Below are positions 42,549 to 54,099 of a stretch of 64,000 nucleotides of DNA, piece after piece. The DNA is from Incurvaria masculella (lineage: Eukaryota; Arthropoda; Insecta; Lepidoptera; Incurvariidae). Below the pieces are notes generated by a model that made no database searches, was not told where the DNA came from, and was given only the letters and a program-made list of their open reading frames with translations. The translations under genes were made by a program, and so were the position numbers. Each line of letters begins with the position of its first letter. Within the stretch, counting starts at the first letter, position 1. The stretch covers positions 17,254,501 through 17,318,500 of the forward strand of contig OX335641.1 in assembly GCA_946894095.1 (NCBI GenBank). The letters are read 5' to 3'.

Positions 42549-43269
42549 ATATATCTGTATTTTAACCGAATATAAGAACCAAATCATGACCAGCACAAAG
42601 GGGACTTCAATCGAAATATGCATGATAAGATAGGTACGCTAAAACAAACAAAGCTTCCATTGTACAATGCCGTTGCAACCAACGGTGAATTATAGTACCG
42701 TACAAACTGAACATACCTGGGCACCTACTTGGTGTCTATTAATGTTGGTTTGTTTACTCAATTATTCAATGAAACTCCTCGAACTGTTTGCATTTCACAC
42801 CTCAGTAGCAATTTATCATCATATCTGGCACACGAATTTATTAACAGAGGTTAAACATTGTTTTAAATTTCATCTAACGTTTAGAATCGGTTTGATTTTA
42901 ATTTAAATGAGCTGCACTTTTTTAATATCTTAACCAAATTCAAAGTGAGAGTGTGAGAGTGTTCAAGTTCAAAGAAAGCAGATGTGACCTAAGATGAATC
43001 GTGAATGGCTGATACCCTACAACGAACCCAACACTCTTCATGCAAACGACGGATTAAGTGCACATATTTACTTAAATCTTGCTCTACTGAGTAATTTGTC
43101 CTTTTAAAACTGTATCCAAATATAAAAGCATGTTAGAAAAAAATCTAAATTGTAAACAAGTAATATCGTCTACTTTAACAGTTTATTTCTTGATATAATC
43201 ATAAATCGCCAAAAGCGCGGTTCGGCTTTCTTTTCAGAAAAACGAGTCAATGACGTATTTACGTATTCA

Positions 43270-43640
43270 AAATATTACTAACTAATATTGATGGACGAAA
43301 ATATGGTATTGAAGTATTTTTTAACTTTTCCAAGGCATTTGATTGTGTTAATCATAATACGTTGACTATAAACTGGAATTATATTTCGCTGTTTCCGATA
43401 ACCAATGGCATCAGAATCCTATTAATATTTGATAATCTCATATCTTTGTTAAAACAGATGCAGCAACGTCTAATCATATGATCATAACTGCACCGTATCT
43501 TAGGTATCAGTACTTGAACTATTGCTTTTTATAGTGTTTCTACGTAAATGATCTTCCAGATTATAGTATCTAGTACGGCAGATGTAGTTGTATGTATCTG
43601 CTGATGACAGTGTCATTATATTTCAAATATAAAAGACATC
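43270..43640 (+). mobile_element. highly decayed reverse transcriptase relic
   Basis: The phrase FFNFSKAFDCVNHNTL is the RT domain 3 signature, and about 310 bp further SADDSVIIFQ corresponds to the YADDS motif. The stretch between is shortened and full of stops. An old non-LTR fragment of jockey/CR1/L2 type. Confidence 0.6.
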
Positions 43641-43695
43641 ACTCAATGGTGTATTGAAGAGGGTACACGGCTAGTTTAAAAGCAATCAGCTCGTA

Positions 43696-44174
43696 TTAAG
43701 GCGCTAGGACTAGCCAACTACTCGCGCCATACAAATGCACTTTTTAACAAATGTGATAATATGTAGTGAAACGCTTCAGCAAATCCAAATAGAACTCCAG
43801 ACTGATAATGTATTGTTAATATTTTATTATTCCATCATTTATTTAAATAATAATAAAAATAAAAAAGTTGATTTTTCTCATTAGAAATCTGAAAGTAATT
43901 CGATTTCTAGATATAAGCAAAAACAGCATATATGCATAAACAAAAAAATCCATTTGCTTTTAGATTTCTACATTTAGTCAAAAAAGTTCGGAAATGGACA
44001 CCGTTTCCGCAATGTATTTTGTATAGAAAAAGGAAACATACATTAACGAAAATAATTCGATTCCTAGACAAGGAATCATATATTGTAAGAATGACACTTA
44101 TAATCGTCAAACTTAGTTAGTTAACTTGGGGTGCCTCGTCTAACTTTGCGATTTGGCTAGTACCAGGCCCTTAA
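43696..44174. mobile_element. TTAA-flanked MITE with about 22-bp inverted ends
   Basis: TTAAGGCGCTAGGACTAGCC at the left pairs with GGCTAGTACCAGGCCCTTAA at the right, a 20-22-bp terminal inverted repeat with three mismatches, each starting with TTAA. The 479-bp interior is AT-rich with no gene. Different terminal sequence from the family at 26536. Confidence 0.65.
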
Positions 44175-44179
44175 ACGTT

Positions 44180-46795
44180 ACATTTTTACCACAGAACAAT
44201 TAGGAGGTAAGAATTGTGAAGTGGGCGGAACTCGCGCGCCGGTCTTTAGCGGGGACCCGCGCACTTCATACGCGCATGATTCACTCCTCTGCGGCGTTCC
44301 TGTGCATTAACTTATCCGTGATACAATCTAAAATTGAAAAGGAGTAATGCCGTACTGTGCCATAATAACGTGTAAACGCTAAAGCAGGGGGCAAAACCTT
44401 CATAATGGCGGAGTTTCATATCACCGGTTAGTTTCATTTACATGTATCGCGATAAAACTTACAACAAAAACACTACGAAAAAATTTGGCGGCGCGGCTTC
44501 GCTTTGGTCGCCGGGTCATGTCTCGCTACTCTGTTAGTGACTGCGTGCGTGTGAGGCGCTCGGCCGTGTTCGAAAGTGACGTAACATTTGATTGCAAACA
44601 GTATTGGAATTCCAACATAGATCCATTACGTTAAGGTTCATGTTAACTGAACAAATGTGGATTTGTTGTTTGGTTATTATTTAAGAAGGGATAGCCAATT
44701 GCGACGGTTGTACATCCGCGAAGCAAAAAGGTCTTAAGTAAAACGGTAACAGCGGTCCTGGAACAAATTTACAAACGTTTCACTTCCTGCCTCCTCAATA
44801 TTCCGTGATTTTTACACATTTAATGAAATACTAGGTCCTGCTCATAAAGACAAGGTCCTGGCATGGCACCGGATTCCTTCGTGAATGCGATGTGTCGGGC
44901 TAATATCACGACTGGGTGTGGTATTAGCGATCCATGCCCAGTTATATAAATAAGCCGACTTTACATCCGTTACGATCCGTTAGATAATAAAACATCTGAA
45001 AAAAAAAAACGGTTTCCTGTATCAGATAAAATATCCCCTTGTACCCCATATTTTTCTTGTGACAGTTGAGCACTTAAAACCGAGCTTAAAACTATCTCAA
45101 AGAGCCAAATAAAATTAATCACTAACTTTAGGTAGGACCGTAAGCCCTCTCTGTTATCTCAATGGCGGCGGACTTATCTTAAAAGAGAACTCTGGTAGGG
45201 CATAATAAAACTAAGAATTTGTATTTGTATTTGTATTTATGAATCCTCCTTTGGGACGCAGGGAACACTTGGAATCGTCAAACATTTACAATTAAATACA
45301 ATTAGAATGATAGCATAAAAAGTTCATTATTTGTCAATATCATGGCAAGAGGCTCACTTAAGTCTAGATTTTGAAATAAGGCGAAACGTGTTTCATAGGA
45401 GTACCCAATTTCTTTCAGTTCTTTACTGGTATGTGTGTATTTTACATTTTAAATAAACAAATGGCGTAATATTCGTAGTAATTCTACTGAACTATGAAAT
45501 TGTACTGAAAATGACTTACATAAACAATGATTACAATTAATATAAGTAAGTCCTTATACATATTATGAAGTATAAGAAAATCAATGATATAACAGAGAGA
45601 TGGGGAAGAACATTATGTGGGTATTCTCTAAAAAATTGGTCGTCAGTTTCTAACATGCGTGAATACTTCTCTAACTTTTAATAGTCATAATATATTTGTA
45701 TTTGTATCACCGGATTAGTTGTTTTATAAAACACTCAATGAAAAAAAAATATATTTTCATTCTGACGATGAAGATTGTAAGAAAGAAAAATGGCCTTGGA
45801 GCGATAAAGTTGAACGTGACACTTTGTTTTGAGAGTACAGTGGTACAGTACTGGACGGACCAGATTATTGCCAACGAAACGTATATTTCGGGGGACTTCT
45901 ACGCATAAATTGTATGCACTGATATCTCTGAAGATTTAACTTGACGCACCTACTTGAATGGAGCATTGTACTGCTACTATAGAGATAAAAGAAATGGACC
46001 GAACGCTTTAATACGGTGTCATAACAACGGAGTGGATGTAATTTCGGCAAGTATGATTTGAATTTCAAAATTTCAAAACGCCCTTAAACATTTTCATGCA
46101 AATAAGCAATTCAGCCAGCGAATTAGGGACTGTGGCGGAATCAACCGGCCTGGAGAAATTGTATTTTTTTTAGTTTAACTTCTTTACTTAATCATTTTTA
46201 TAGTTATTATAGTTTTAAGTCAGTAAATTGTAATTAAATATTTCTTAAATGTGTATTAAAATTTAAATAAAAAAAAAGATAAAGCACAAAACATAACGGA
46301 GGGACGTGGCTCTCAATTGATTTATTTAATGTGCGAGATTTCAGAAAAAATATTTCATTATTTCACTGAGGATACCGAAGCGAGCGAGCATGAAACTCGA
46401 TCACCTCATTATCCTCTTAAAAGAATTCAAGAAATCGGTAGGAGCAAATTCACGCGCTGTGGCTACACCTCCTTTTGTCCTCATGTGTACACGAAGCGGA
46501 GCCGACAGTTTTATCTCTCGTGGTGCACGTCTCACCCCAAGGCCGAGCCAGATTTCACTCCGCGGTCCATGTCACTTTCCCTTTACTCATCCGCACCGCA
46601 CTCGCATGATTCCATTCACTCTAACTTCATACGTACATGAAAAACTATTTCTAAATAATTCGTTACTGATAATAGGGCAATTTAAATATTTAAATCCAAC
46701 ACTTCGGTACTAATGGGAAAAAGAATAATCCCGTTCAGTATTGGAAATTAGATGTAATAACATGAGCTTCTTATACAACACGCGTAGGAATACCT
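44180..46795. other. mostly unassigned DNA
   Basis: Contains a GC-richer patch (44220-44580) and the SINE tail at 44830. Frames up to 107 codons near 46317-46713 overlap in two phases and show no domain. Confidence 0.4.
44830..44955 (+). mobile_element. SINE tail fragment
   Basis: CTCATAAAGACAAGGTCCTG, GCATGGCACCGGATTCCTTC and GTGTGGTATTAGCGATCCAT mark the tail. Upstream body absent. Confidence 0.7.
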
Positions 46796-46797
46796 AC

Positions 46798-47095
46798 AAA
46801 AAAAACCGGCCAAGTGCGATTCGGACTCGTACACGAAGGGTTCCGTACCGTTTTCCGTACGTTTTTTGTATGGGACCCCACTTAAATTTTTATTATTTTA
46901 TAATGTTACCTATTTGTTGTCATAGCGGCAAAATAAAAAAATTTACACAATCTGTGAAAATTTCAGCTTCCTACCTGTTATGGTTCATGAGATAAAGCCC
47001 TGTGACAGACGGACGGACGGACGGAAGGACGGACGGACAGCGGAGGCTTAGTAATAGGGTTCCGTTTTCACTCTTTGGGTACGGAACCCTAAAAA
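46798..47095 (+). repeat. GGCCAAGTGCGAG-type element, copy 8
   Basis: Full length with a short internal deletion after GGGTTCCGTACCG and an extended (GACG)n run. Confidence 0.84.
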
Positions 47096-47451
47096 CTTCC
47101 CTAGCTTACAGTTTTGAATAGAGCATTTGAGGGATAAGTACAAGAAATAAGGAAATCATATAAATGTGTTGAAAATATGTATCTCCTCAAATATAAAAAT
47201 TGGCCGGGCGATTTAGTGTATCCCTTAAATGCACTATTCAATGGTGTAAGCGAGCAAAATAGGTAATCGAAGTGATGTAGGAATAAGTAATTCGTAACTC
47301 GTAACAGAGGCTCTGATGTTAGAGCAAATATCATGTAAATTGCAAGAGCCGTTTTAAAATTAAGTATTTACGTTTGTATAGAGAACGTAATTTTCTGATG
47401 CTTACTTACTAGCCCATCCTAACTCTACCTATACTGCCTCTTTGGCTGCTC

Positions 47452-48914
47452 AAGCATTCGTATTCAGAGTTAAATTTTCAACACTTCGCGTACTTAGAAG
47501 CGAATAAACTCCTGGATGACAAGCAGTACGGTTTCCGAAAAGCGCGGTCAACCGGAGATCTTCTAACGTACGTTACGCATATATGGGCCGAAAGACTGGA
47601 CAACTTTGGGGAGTCGCTGGCAGTGGCATTGGACATCTCCAAAGCCTTTGACCGTGTTTGGCACCGGGGCCTACTAGGCAAGCTCCCGTCCTTCGGCATT
47701 CCTCCCAAGCTTTGCTCATGGATCGCCAGCTTTCTGTCGGACCGCTCCTCGTACGTTGCCATCGATGGTGCGAATTCGGACGACTTCCCGATTGGGGCTG
47801 GTGTACCACAGGGCTCGGTGCTGTCACCAACGCTATTTTTAATCTTCATTAACGATTTACTGTCCCTCGGCATGATACACAGTTACGCTGATGACAGCAC
47901 CGAGCATGAGGGGTATGTCAGGGATTGGAGAAGCAGAGATGCACAGCCCATCGAGGCGCAACGTTCTGTGGTAAATAAGGTAGATGCTGTTCTCGATAAA
48001 GTAGCCAACTGGGGCCAGGAGAACCTTGTCGCCTTCAACGTTCGCAAGACCCAATGCTGTGTTTTCTCTGCCAAGGTAGAACCCTTTCCGCTCCTCTCAA
48101 GTTTCCAAGGCAACGTAGTACCTGTCTCGGATCACCTGGACCTACTGGGCTGCAACATCTCCAAAGACGTGGGTTTTCGGCGTTTCATTGAAGCCAAGGC
48201 CAAAATTGCATCGCAGAAACTGGGGATCCTATACCGTTGCAGAAGGTTCTTTTCACCGGTACAACTACTTCTTCTTTATAAATCACAGATAAGGCCGGTG
48301 ATAGAATACTGTAGCCATATATGGGAAGGCAGTCCCCAGTACCTGCTGGCGTCCTTGGACTCAATTCAGCGCCGAGCGGTCCGTCTAGTTGGGGACCCAC
48401 AAATCACCGCTGGCTTGGAGTCACTGAGCCACAGACGGTTTGTGGGGTCGCTCAGTCTGTTCTACAGGTACTACCATGGACGTTGCTCTGTGAAACTTGC
48501 ATCCCTCATTCCTCCCCATCCTACCTATATCCGGAGCACCCGCCGCAGAGAATCAGAGCACCCCCTTGTGGTTGACATTAGGCTTTTGAGAACGAACCGT
48601 TTCTCAAACTCTTTTCTCTGCCGCACCGCCAGGATATGGAACTGTCTACCGGCGGATGCCTTGCCTCATACCTATAACCTGGGAGTCTTCAAACGTAATT
48701 TGAATAAGCTCGATAGCTCAGCCATAGTTCGCAAATCCGCTTTTTGGCTTTTCTGAGCACCTTTGGTCCTCAGCACAGCCACCCATACCGGTTTTTCATA
48801 AAAAAAAAAAAACACTTAGTACGGGATTAGCACCGGAATTACCATACAATTACCGGCTTAGTCCGACCTTAATACGCGTAATAAAATTAGTGCGCCCACT
48901 CTGAATACTGGTGT
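47452..48914. mobile_element. small MITE of the 57831 family split by the non-LTR insertion
   Basis: The left part (47452-47486) begins CATTCGTATTCAGAG. The right part (48811-48914) continues with AGTACGGGATTAGCACCGG and ends CTCTGAATACTGGTGT. The non-LTR element at 47487-48810 lies between, flanked by AACACTT. Confidence 0.65.
47487..48810 (+). mobile_element. 5'-truncated non-LTR retrotransposon, jockey/CR1-like, open RT frame
   Basis: An open frame from 47488 to 48756 encodes most of an RT domain: KQYGFRKARSTGDLL, ALDISKAFDRVWHRGLL, VPQGSVLSPTLFLIFINDLL, HSYADDST (catalytic YADD) and a long C-terminal region ending FWLF. A short 3' UTR and an A-tail follow. The insertion is flanked by the 7-bp direct repeat AACACTT (47480-47486 and 48811-48817), read as its target-site duplication. 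The endonuclease and 5' part are missing, so it is a dead-on-arrival copy. The uninterrupted frame points to recent insertion. Confidence 0.9.
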
Positions 48915-48984
48915 CTAACTCTACTGCCTCTTTGGCTTCGCCCTGTTATCGGGAAGGGTTTTTTTTATGTGAGTCCATGTTCAG

Positions 48985-49345
48985 TCATGGATGGCTAATA
49001 CCACACTCACAGCCATTATATTATTGTAGGTGCCATTCCAGTACCATCCCTGTTTTGAGCAAGACTGCATTAAACTGGATGGAAAACATGGAAAACATTA
49101 CCGCTTCCACCATCTTTTTATCGAATGCCATGTTACCATGGTACCAAAGCGGGCGGGCTTAACCGTACCCTAGTTGGCCCGTAGGTTTGGTTTTACATAG
49201 ATCCCAAACCAAGGACAGGTCGCATTGGTAACGAAATAAAATTATCCAAGTGAACGATAGTGGTGCATGAACGGGGTGGGAATTTGAACCTAGACCTCTA
49301 GCATGGAAGTCAAGTCCACCAGCCTCTGAGCCACGAGGTGCTCTA
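48985..49345 (-). mobile_element. SINE copy, full length with tRNA-like head
   Basis: Inverted. The minus-strand head reads GTGGCTCAGAGGCTGGTGGA with GGTCTAGGTTCAAATTCCCA as B box, followed by the usual body and tail ending near ATGGATGGCTAATACCACAC. Confidence 0.82.
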
Positions 49346-49980
49346 AGATGCTTTCGTGGACACCGCTGCTCTGCGACTGGCCTGAGGAATGTAATAGCGG
49401 TGATGCAAGCTTTATCCGGGCCCCCATTCACTGTTTACCAACTGATATCTGCATATATACGTACCTACATAGTTATAACTCGCTATCTCTGTGCAATGAC
49501 TAACTCTATATACGATAAATTACATGACCGAGAACGTATTGCGGCGTGTTCAGCATTATTATTTTGTTTTTATTTTACCAGAAAAAATAAGTTCATCTAA
49601 ATTTGACCTAAATGGTTTACATTAGGCAATGTTTCATTTATTTAAAAAAAAACCTATAAAAGCATCATTATCAATAATATCATAATATATTTTATTCCTA
49701 AAGCTAAAAAATATAATTTTACGAACAATTGTTTTTTAATTAAAGGTATTGTAGGTACCTTACAGCAAAACCAATTCGTATAGAATCTCTATAATACAAA
49801 ATTGTTTATGTTTTCGTTTCATTATAAATTCAGCATGCTTATTTATTGCAATTTAATAAAAAAATGTATTTAGTAGAGACCAATGAAAAAAATAAGAATA
49901 CTCTACAAATGCGTTGCGATACGTGCACATGTAAGTAATATACCTACATAATACAGTAAAATATATAAGTAAGTACTCAC

Positions 49981-50207
49981 TTTCACTAAGCAATTTCTCA
50001 AATAACAGTCAGTTCACACTTCACACTTTGTCAATCTTTTCATAGAAGCCAACACAACAAAATAATCCACATTTGGTTTGGTAATGTGTCCAAATATCTC
50101 AGTGCCATCCACTTCCAGCGTGTTCGTATCGTATTTCCGATCGATGGCAATATTTCCTCGAGAAAGCGACAGCGGCGGCGCGTGCGCACTGCTCGCACGT
50201 GTCTACT
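49981..50207 (-). other. candidate 5' noncoding exon of the ABCG gene
   Basis: Downstream of the Inr-like motif the minus strand runs to AAA|GTGAGTAC at 49981/49980, a strong splice donor. The interval has short upstream reading frames (one from ATGGCACTG, 22 codons to TGA) but no frame that continues to the donor. It could splice to the acceptor before 36934. RNA support is needed. Confidence 0.3.
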
Positions 50208-50345
50208 GAACTAACTATAATGTACCCACTGCCAGCTGCTTCCTGTGCCTGCTGGCCTGCACGGCACGGCACGCCAGCCGTCCCCGCTTCCGCCGCCTCC
50301 GCCGCGCCGCTTCTCGGTGTCTGTTGGCTGCTCGCGAAAGTGCAT
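50160..50345 (-). promoter_or_regulatory. candidate promoter, GC-rich with Inr-like motif
   Basis: A GC- and CpG-rich block stands out in AT-rich DNA. On the minus strand it carries TTATAG followed by TTAGTTCAGTAGAC; the TCAGT (50209-50205) resembles the arthropod initiator and puts +1 near 50207. It lies about 13 kb upstream of the N-terminal ABCG coding exon in the same orientation. The link to that gene is inference. Confidence 0.35.
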
Positions 50346-50597
50346 TGACTGCCGTATGTATTTCAGTAATATTATCAAAGCAGCGATATGGCAATTCCAC
50401 TAGTGACACTCGTGCGGGCGGGTAGACTTGCCTTTCACCAAAGGTTCAAATCTCCACCCAGTTCATACACCACCTTCTTTCTCTTTCTAAGTTGGATAAG
50501 TGCATTTCGATACGAATGCAAGTTGTTCCATGGTTCGGAATCCTTGTTAAACTGTAGATCCCCTTTCCCTACTAGTCGCATTGGATGAAAATATGGT

Positions 50598-51928
50598 TTA
50601 AGGTGGCCCAACCCGGCGGGACTAACTCATTCGCGTGCACGGTACAAAACCGTGCTATTGCGGGGGGAACGGCATAACGTATAATATGCAGATCGTATAA
50701 TGTCATATTTTAACAAAATTTTAAAACCATGCACAACGTATAATCGGCAGATCGTATAATCTTATACGTAGTGCATGAAGAAGTCCAAAAAATTAAATTA
50801 CTTATTTCTCCATGCATAACGTATAATAGTCACAATGTTATGATCTTTATTTAACAAAAAAAGAAAACCATGCATATCATATAATCCTAAAATATTTCAT
50901 ACGATAAGCGCCCTTATCGATATAAAATTAAAGATTATACTCGCACGCGACTTTTCGACCGTCAACAGATATCGATTCGTAGCAATTTCAGCCTTAAATG
51001 TATCGTTTTTAGGGCGCTTTATGCAGTGCTTCTTGGCATATTATACGTTCTGCATGGTTTTCTTTTTTTGTGAATTCATGTTAGGAATATTATACGTTGT
51101 GACTATTATACGTTCTGCATGATGCAAAGAGTTTATTTTATTTTTAAACTCATGCATAACGTATAACATTATACGTTGTGAATATTATACGATATGCATG
51201 GTTTTAATTTTTTGGAAAAAAATACTATTATACGTTGTGAATATTATACGTAGTGAATACGACTCCTATTGCGCTCTGGGACCTTCACTGTTTCAAAGAA
51301 AAAGACAGGCTCCGTGATGAGGAAGATGCAACATAATGTTTTGAAAACTTACGGTTTTCCGGTGTGCAATGCCGTGCTTGGCCGACATGTTTCGCCTCCC
51401 ACGACGGAAGCATCGTCAGGGCCACTTCGTTGCCCTAACTCCGGGGCAACGAAGTGGTGCAACATGTCCACACAGCAGACAATGTGCATAGTGTATGATT
51501 TGGTAAGATTTACGAAAATTTTAATTACAAAACGACTTATAGCTAAGAGTAAACCACGACTGCTGTAGTAAAAGAGTAAACCACGACTGCTGTAGTAAAA
51601 AATCTAACAAAATGCAAATTGATTATACATTTTGACGAAACAAGCTATGTCTGATGACAGTTCAATGCTGATGACTAATCTTTTTCAGATGTTCTTACTT
51701 TATCGTTGAGTAATCCACCTCCAAAGTTATTGTATAAAACGCGCGAAAAAATCGAACTTTCGGACCTTATAACTTAGAAACCCATGCAAACAATGCCAAC
51801 GGTCATCAGATATCAAGTTCGATCAAATAAAGCTATTTTGAGCAAAATTTGGGATCTTTGACTAGAAATATGGGCATGATCTTCTTTCCACGTTTGTATG
51901 GGGAGTCGAGCGGGTTGGGCCACCTTAA
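50598..51928. mobile_element. TTAA-flanked element, copy 2, inside a SINE
   Basis: Same termini as the copy at 26536, with TTAA at 50598-50601 and 51925-51928. Removing it restores a continuous SINE (ATGGTTTAAGCGGCAATG). It is itself interrupted by a 603-bp element and has about 130 extra bp after GAAGATGCAAC containing a GCCACTTCGTTGCCC hairpin (51420-51455). Confidence 0.85.
50663..51265. mobile_element. 603-bp repeat-rich DNA element with 8-bp target duplication
   Basis: Flanked by CTATTGCG at 50655-50662 and 51266-51273, while the uninterrupted copy at 26536 has a single CTGTTGCG. The ends are imperfect inverted repeats sharing ACGTATAATAT. AACGTATAA or its complement occurs at least nine times inside, in mirror orientation toward the two ends. 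No coding capacity. An 8-bp duplication would suit a hAT-type element, but the assignment is tentative. Confidence 0.75.
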
Positions 51929-52281
51929 GCGGCAATGAAAAATGTATCGTATTTTCCATCCAGTTCAATGTAGTTATGATCATAAGAGTAAGGTCCTGAC
52001 ATGGCACCTAATTCCTTCGGGAATGCGGTGTGTTGGGCTAATATCATAATAGTGAGTGTGGTATTAGCTGTCCATATCCAGCTATACACCGTTATACACC
52101 AGCATAAACAACCTTGAAAAGTGGCGTATTTAATCATACGTTGACGTTAATTTTACGTCGATGTCCTTTGAGACAACTGTCTCAAATATATTCATATACA
52201 TAATCACGTATACATCTGTATATGGTGGGGTCGCAGCGAGCTTCGTGGAACTGAAAGGCAATGACGTCGACCATTACAGAA

Positions 52282-52588
52282 AAAAAACCGGCCAAGTGCG
52301 AGTCGGACTCGCACATGAAGGGTTCCGTACCATCGTACAAGGCTTAACACAAAACAAATCAGGTATTTTGTATGGGGCCCCCCTTTAATTTGTATTATTT
52401 TTTAATTTTATCCTATTTATTGTTATAGCGGCAAAATAAATACACAATCTGTAAAAATTTCAGCTTTCTACCTAATACGGTTCATGAGATACAGCCCTGT
52501 GACAGACGGGCGGACGGACGGACGGACGGACAGCGGAGACTTAGTAATAGGGTTCCGTTTTCACCCTTTCGGTACGGAACCCTAAAAA
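52282..52588 (+). repeat. GGCCAAGTGCGAG-type element, copy 9
   Basis: Full length from AAAACCGGCCAAGTGCGAGT to ACGGAACCCTAAAAA. Confidence 0.85.
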
Positions 52589-53099
52589 CGATAGGTTACG
52601 GTGTAACATACGTTAATTTATCAATTTTCATTTTAAAGCATTATAAATATTTGTATGTCATATCCTTATTGAACTTAACTAACGGTAGCCTTCAAAATAA
52701 TCTCAGTGCCTATGCATACTCGCAGTGGACATTTATAGTTATAATATATATTTTATATAATATATAATATATATATTTTAACGTGTTTTTGTCTAGGTAT
52801 GTTCGACGACTGCATCTTTTTTTTCATTTGTTAACTCAACTGTGAGAATATGTAACTGGTGTCTATTTTTATTACTTTGTTAATTCACTTTATGTATGAA
52901 TGCACTGTTGTTTCTCCTAATAAAAAAAAAATAAAAAAAAAAAAATAATGGAAAAATACACGTTACAAGGAACTAACCGTTAAAATTCTTCTAGAAAGAA
53001 AACAACAAACCACGAACATTAGTACCGTCTCTTTCTACCATCAAGCAATTCAAGGATGCTGTCTCCCTCATGATGCTCGCCTAGCGAAAGTCAGGCGAC

Positions 53100-53530
53100 T
53101 ACAGAGCCAATGAGAAAGGACCGCGACGGCAGCCATCTTGTTGTTTGCCCGCCACGGCGCGAGCGCATCTCGCCGCGAGAGACCGCCGACCGCCGCAAGT
53201 CGAGTCCCGGGGTCTCGCCGCCGCCGCTTTCGGACTGGTTCGGTGGAGCACAACCGCACCCTCCATCTCTTCGGCGCCCACCCCGTGCTCTTTGGAGTGG
53301 GCTCCGCCAACCGCTGAGGAGACACCGAGCCGCTCGAGTTTCGCCGCCCGGGGGCAGGCACCATTCGCCGCCCGACCACGTGCTCCAGGCGCTTCATCAC
53401 CCCTGAGTCCGAGTAGGCTCCTCCATCGACTCGCCCTGTGGTGTGGTGCGTCCACAGCGGTGGAGACCCAGCCGCTCAAACTTCGCCGCGCGGGCGCAGG
53501 CGCCATTCGCCGCCCAACCATCACCTAGGT
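53100..53530. other. GC-rich block with internal duplication, function unknown
   Basis: A roughly 430-bp CpG-rich stretch in AT-rich DNA. TTCGCCGCCCGGGGGCAGGC (near 53338) and TTCGCCGCGCGGGCGCAGGC (near 53482) start related segments of about 50-140 bp. Long frames on both strands reflect the base composition. GCAGCCATCTTGTTG (53129-53143) resembles a YY1-type site and GAGCCAATGAG a CCAAT box, so a promoter is possible. Confidence 0.5.
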
Positions 53531-54024
53531 ACCGTAACGAACCTTGTTTTTGCCGGCTAGTGCGCGTAACACTTCTCAGTGTCGTCGTTCGTATTAGGGG
53601 GCCGTTTATGCTCGTCCTAGAACATTGGTTGTTCTTTCTGTTTGTATGTATTTCATCATTCATAATACATGGTGAATTAATTTAATTTATCTGGTTTTAA
53701 TTTGGTTAGACAGAATTAGTACCCATGTTGTGACGTGTGGTTGAGGACCCGGCCCCGCTCACCGACTGAAATGCCCCTAAGACATATTTTCTTTAAAAAA
53801 AAAAACATACCATTACAACGCTTGGGGTTGTTTTTGGGGGCTGTGGACGGAGGCGGACGGGACTTTCGAGTTCGAACGGCGTTGCGGCGCGCCACGGTGA
53901 CGCAGCGACGGACGGGTCGCGATTTTTCTTAATATTTAAATAATACACCGGACATTGAATGCATTTCGATATTCGATCAGTGGTTGTGTGAACTGTGTCG
54001 GTGCTAGGGAGAGATTTATTTATT

Positions 54025-54060
54025 TTTTATTTATTTTATTTATTTATTTCTTCTTAAAAC
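54025..54060. repeat. (TTTAT)n simple repeat
   Basis: About 35 bp of TTTATTTATT-type sequence. A second AT-rich (TTTAT) tract lies at 54915-54965, next to a TTTATTGCACTCAAAA segment. Confidence 0.6.
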
Positions 54061-54099
54061 ATATTCTCTAAAATACATACAATGCAAAGAAAAGTATGT

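Larger units (their letters stand above)
50415..52090 (+). mobile_element. SINE split by the TTAA element
   Basis: Left part 50415-50597 includes the B-box-like AGGTTCAAATCTCCACCCAG and ends TCGCATTGGATGAAAATATG. The right part 51929-52090 resumes GCGGCAATGAAAAATGTATC and ends GTGGTATTAGCTGTCCATAT. The gap is exactly the TTAA-flanked element. Confidence 0.85.

Noticed and set aside
46317..46713. Two overlapping 107-codon frames
   Set aside because: Two phases are open over the same bases and neither shows a motif.
52990..53085. End of a non-LTR reverse transcriptase
   Set aside because: One frame has a weak likeness to an RT C-terminus but it is too short and unsupported.
53068..53528. Long frames of 98-141 codons on both strands
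   Set aside because: High GC removes stop codons in all frames; Arg/Ala/Pro-rich products with no domain.
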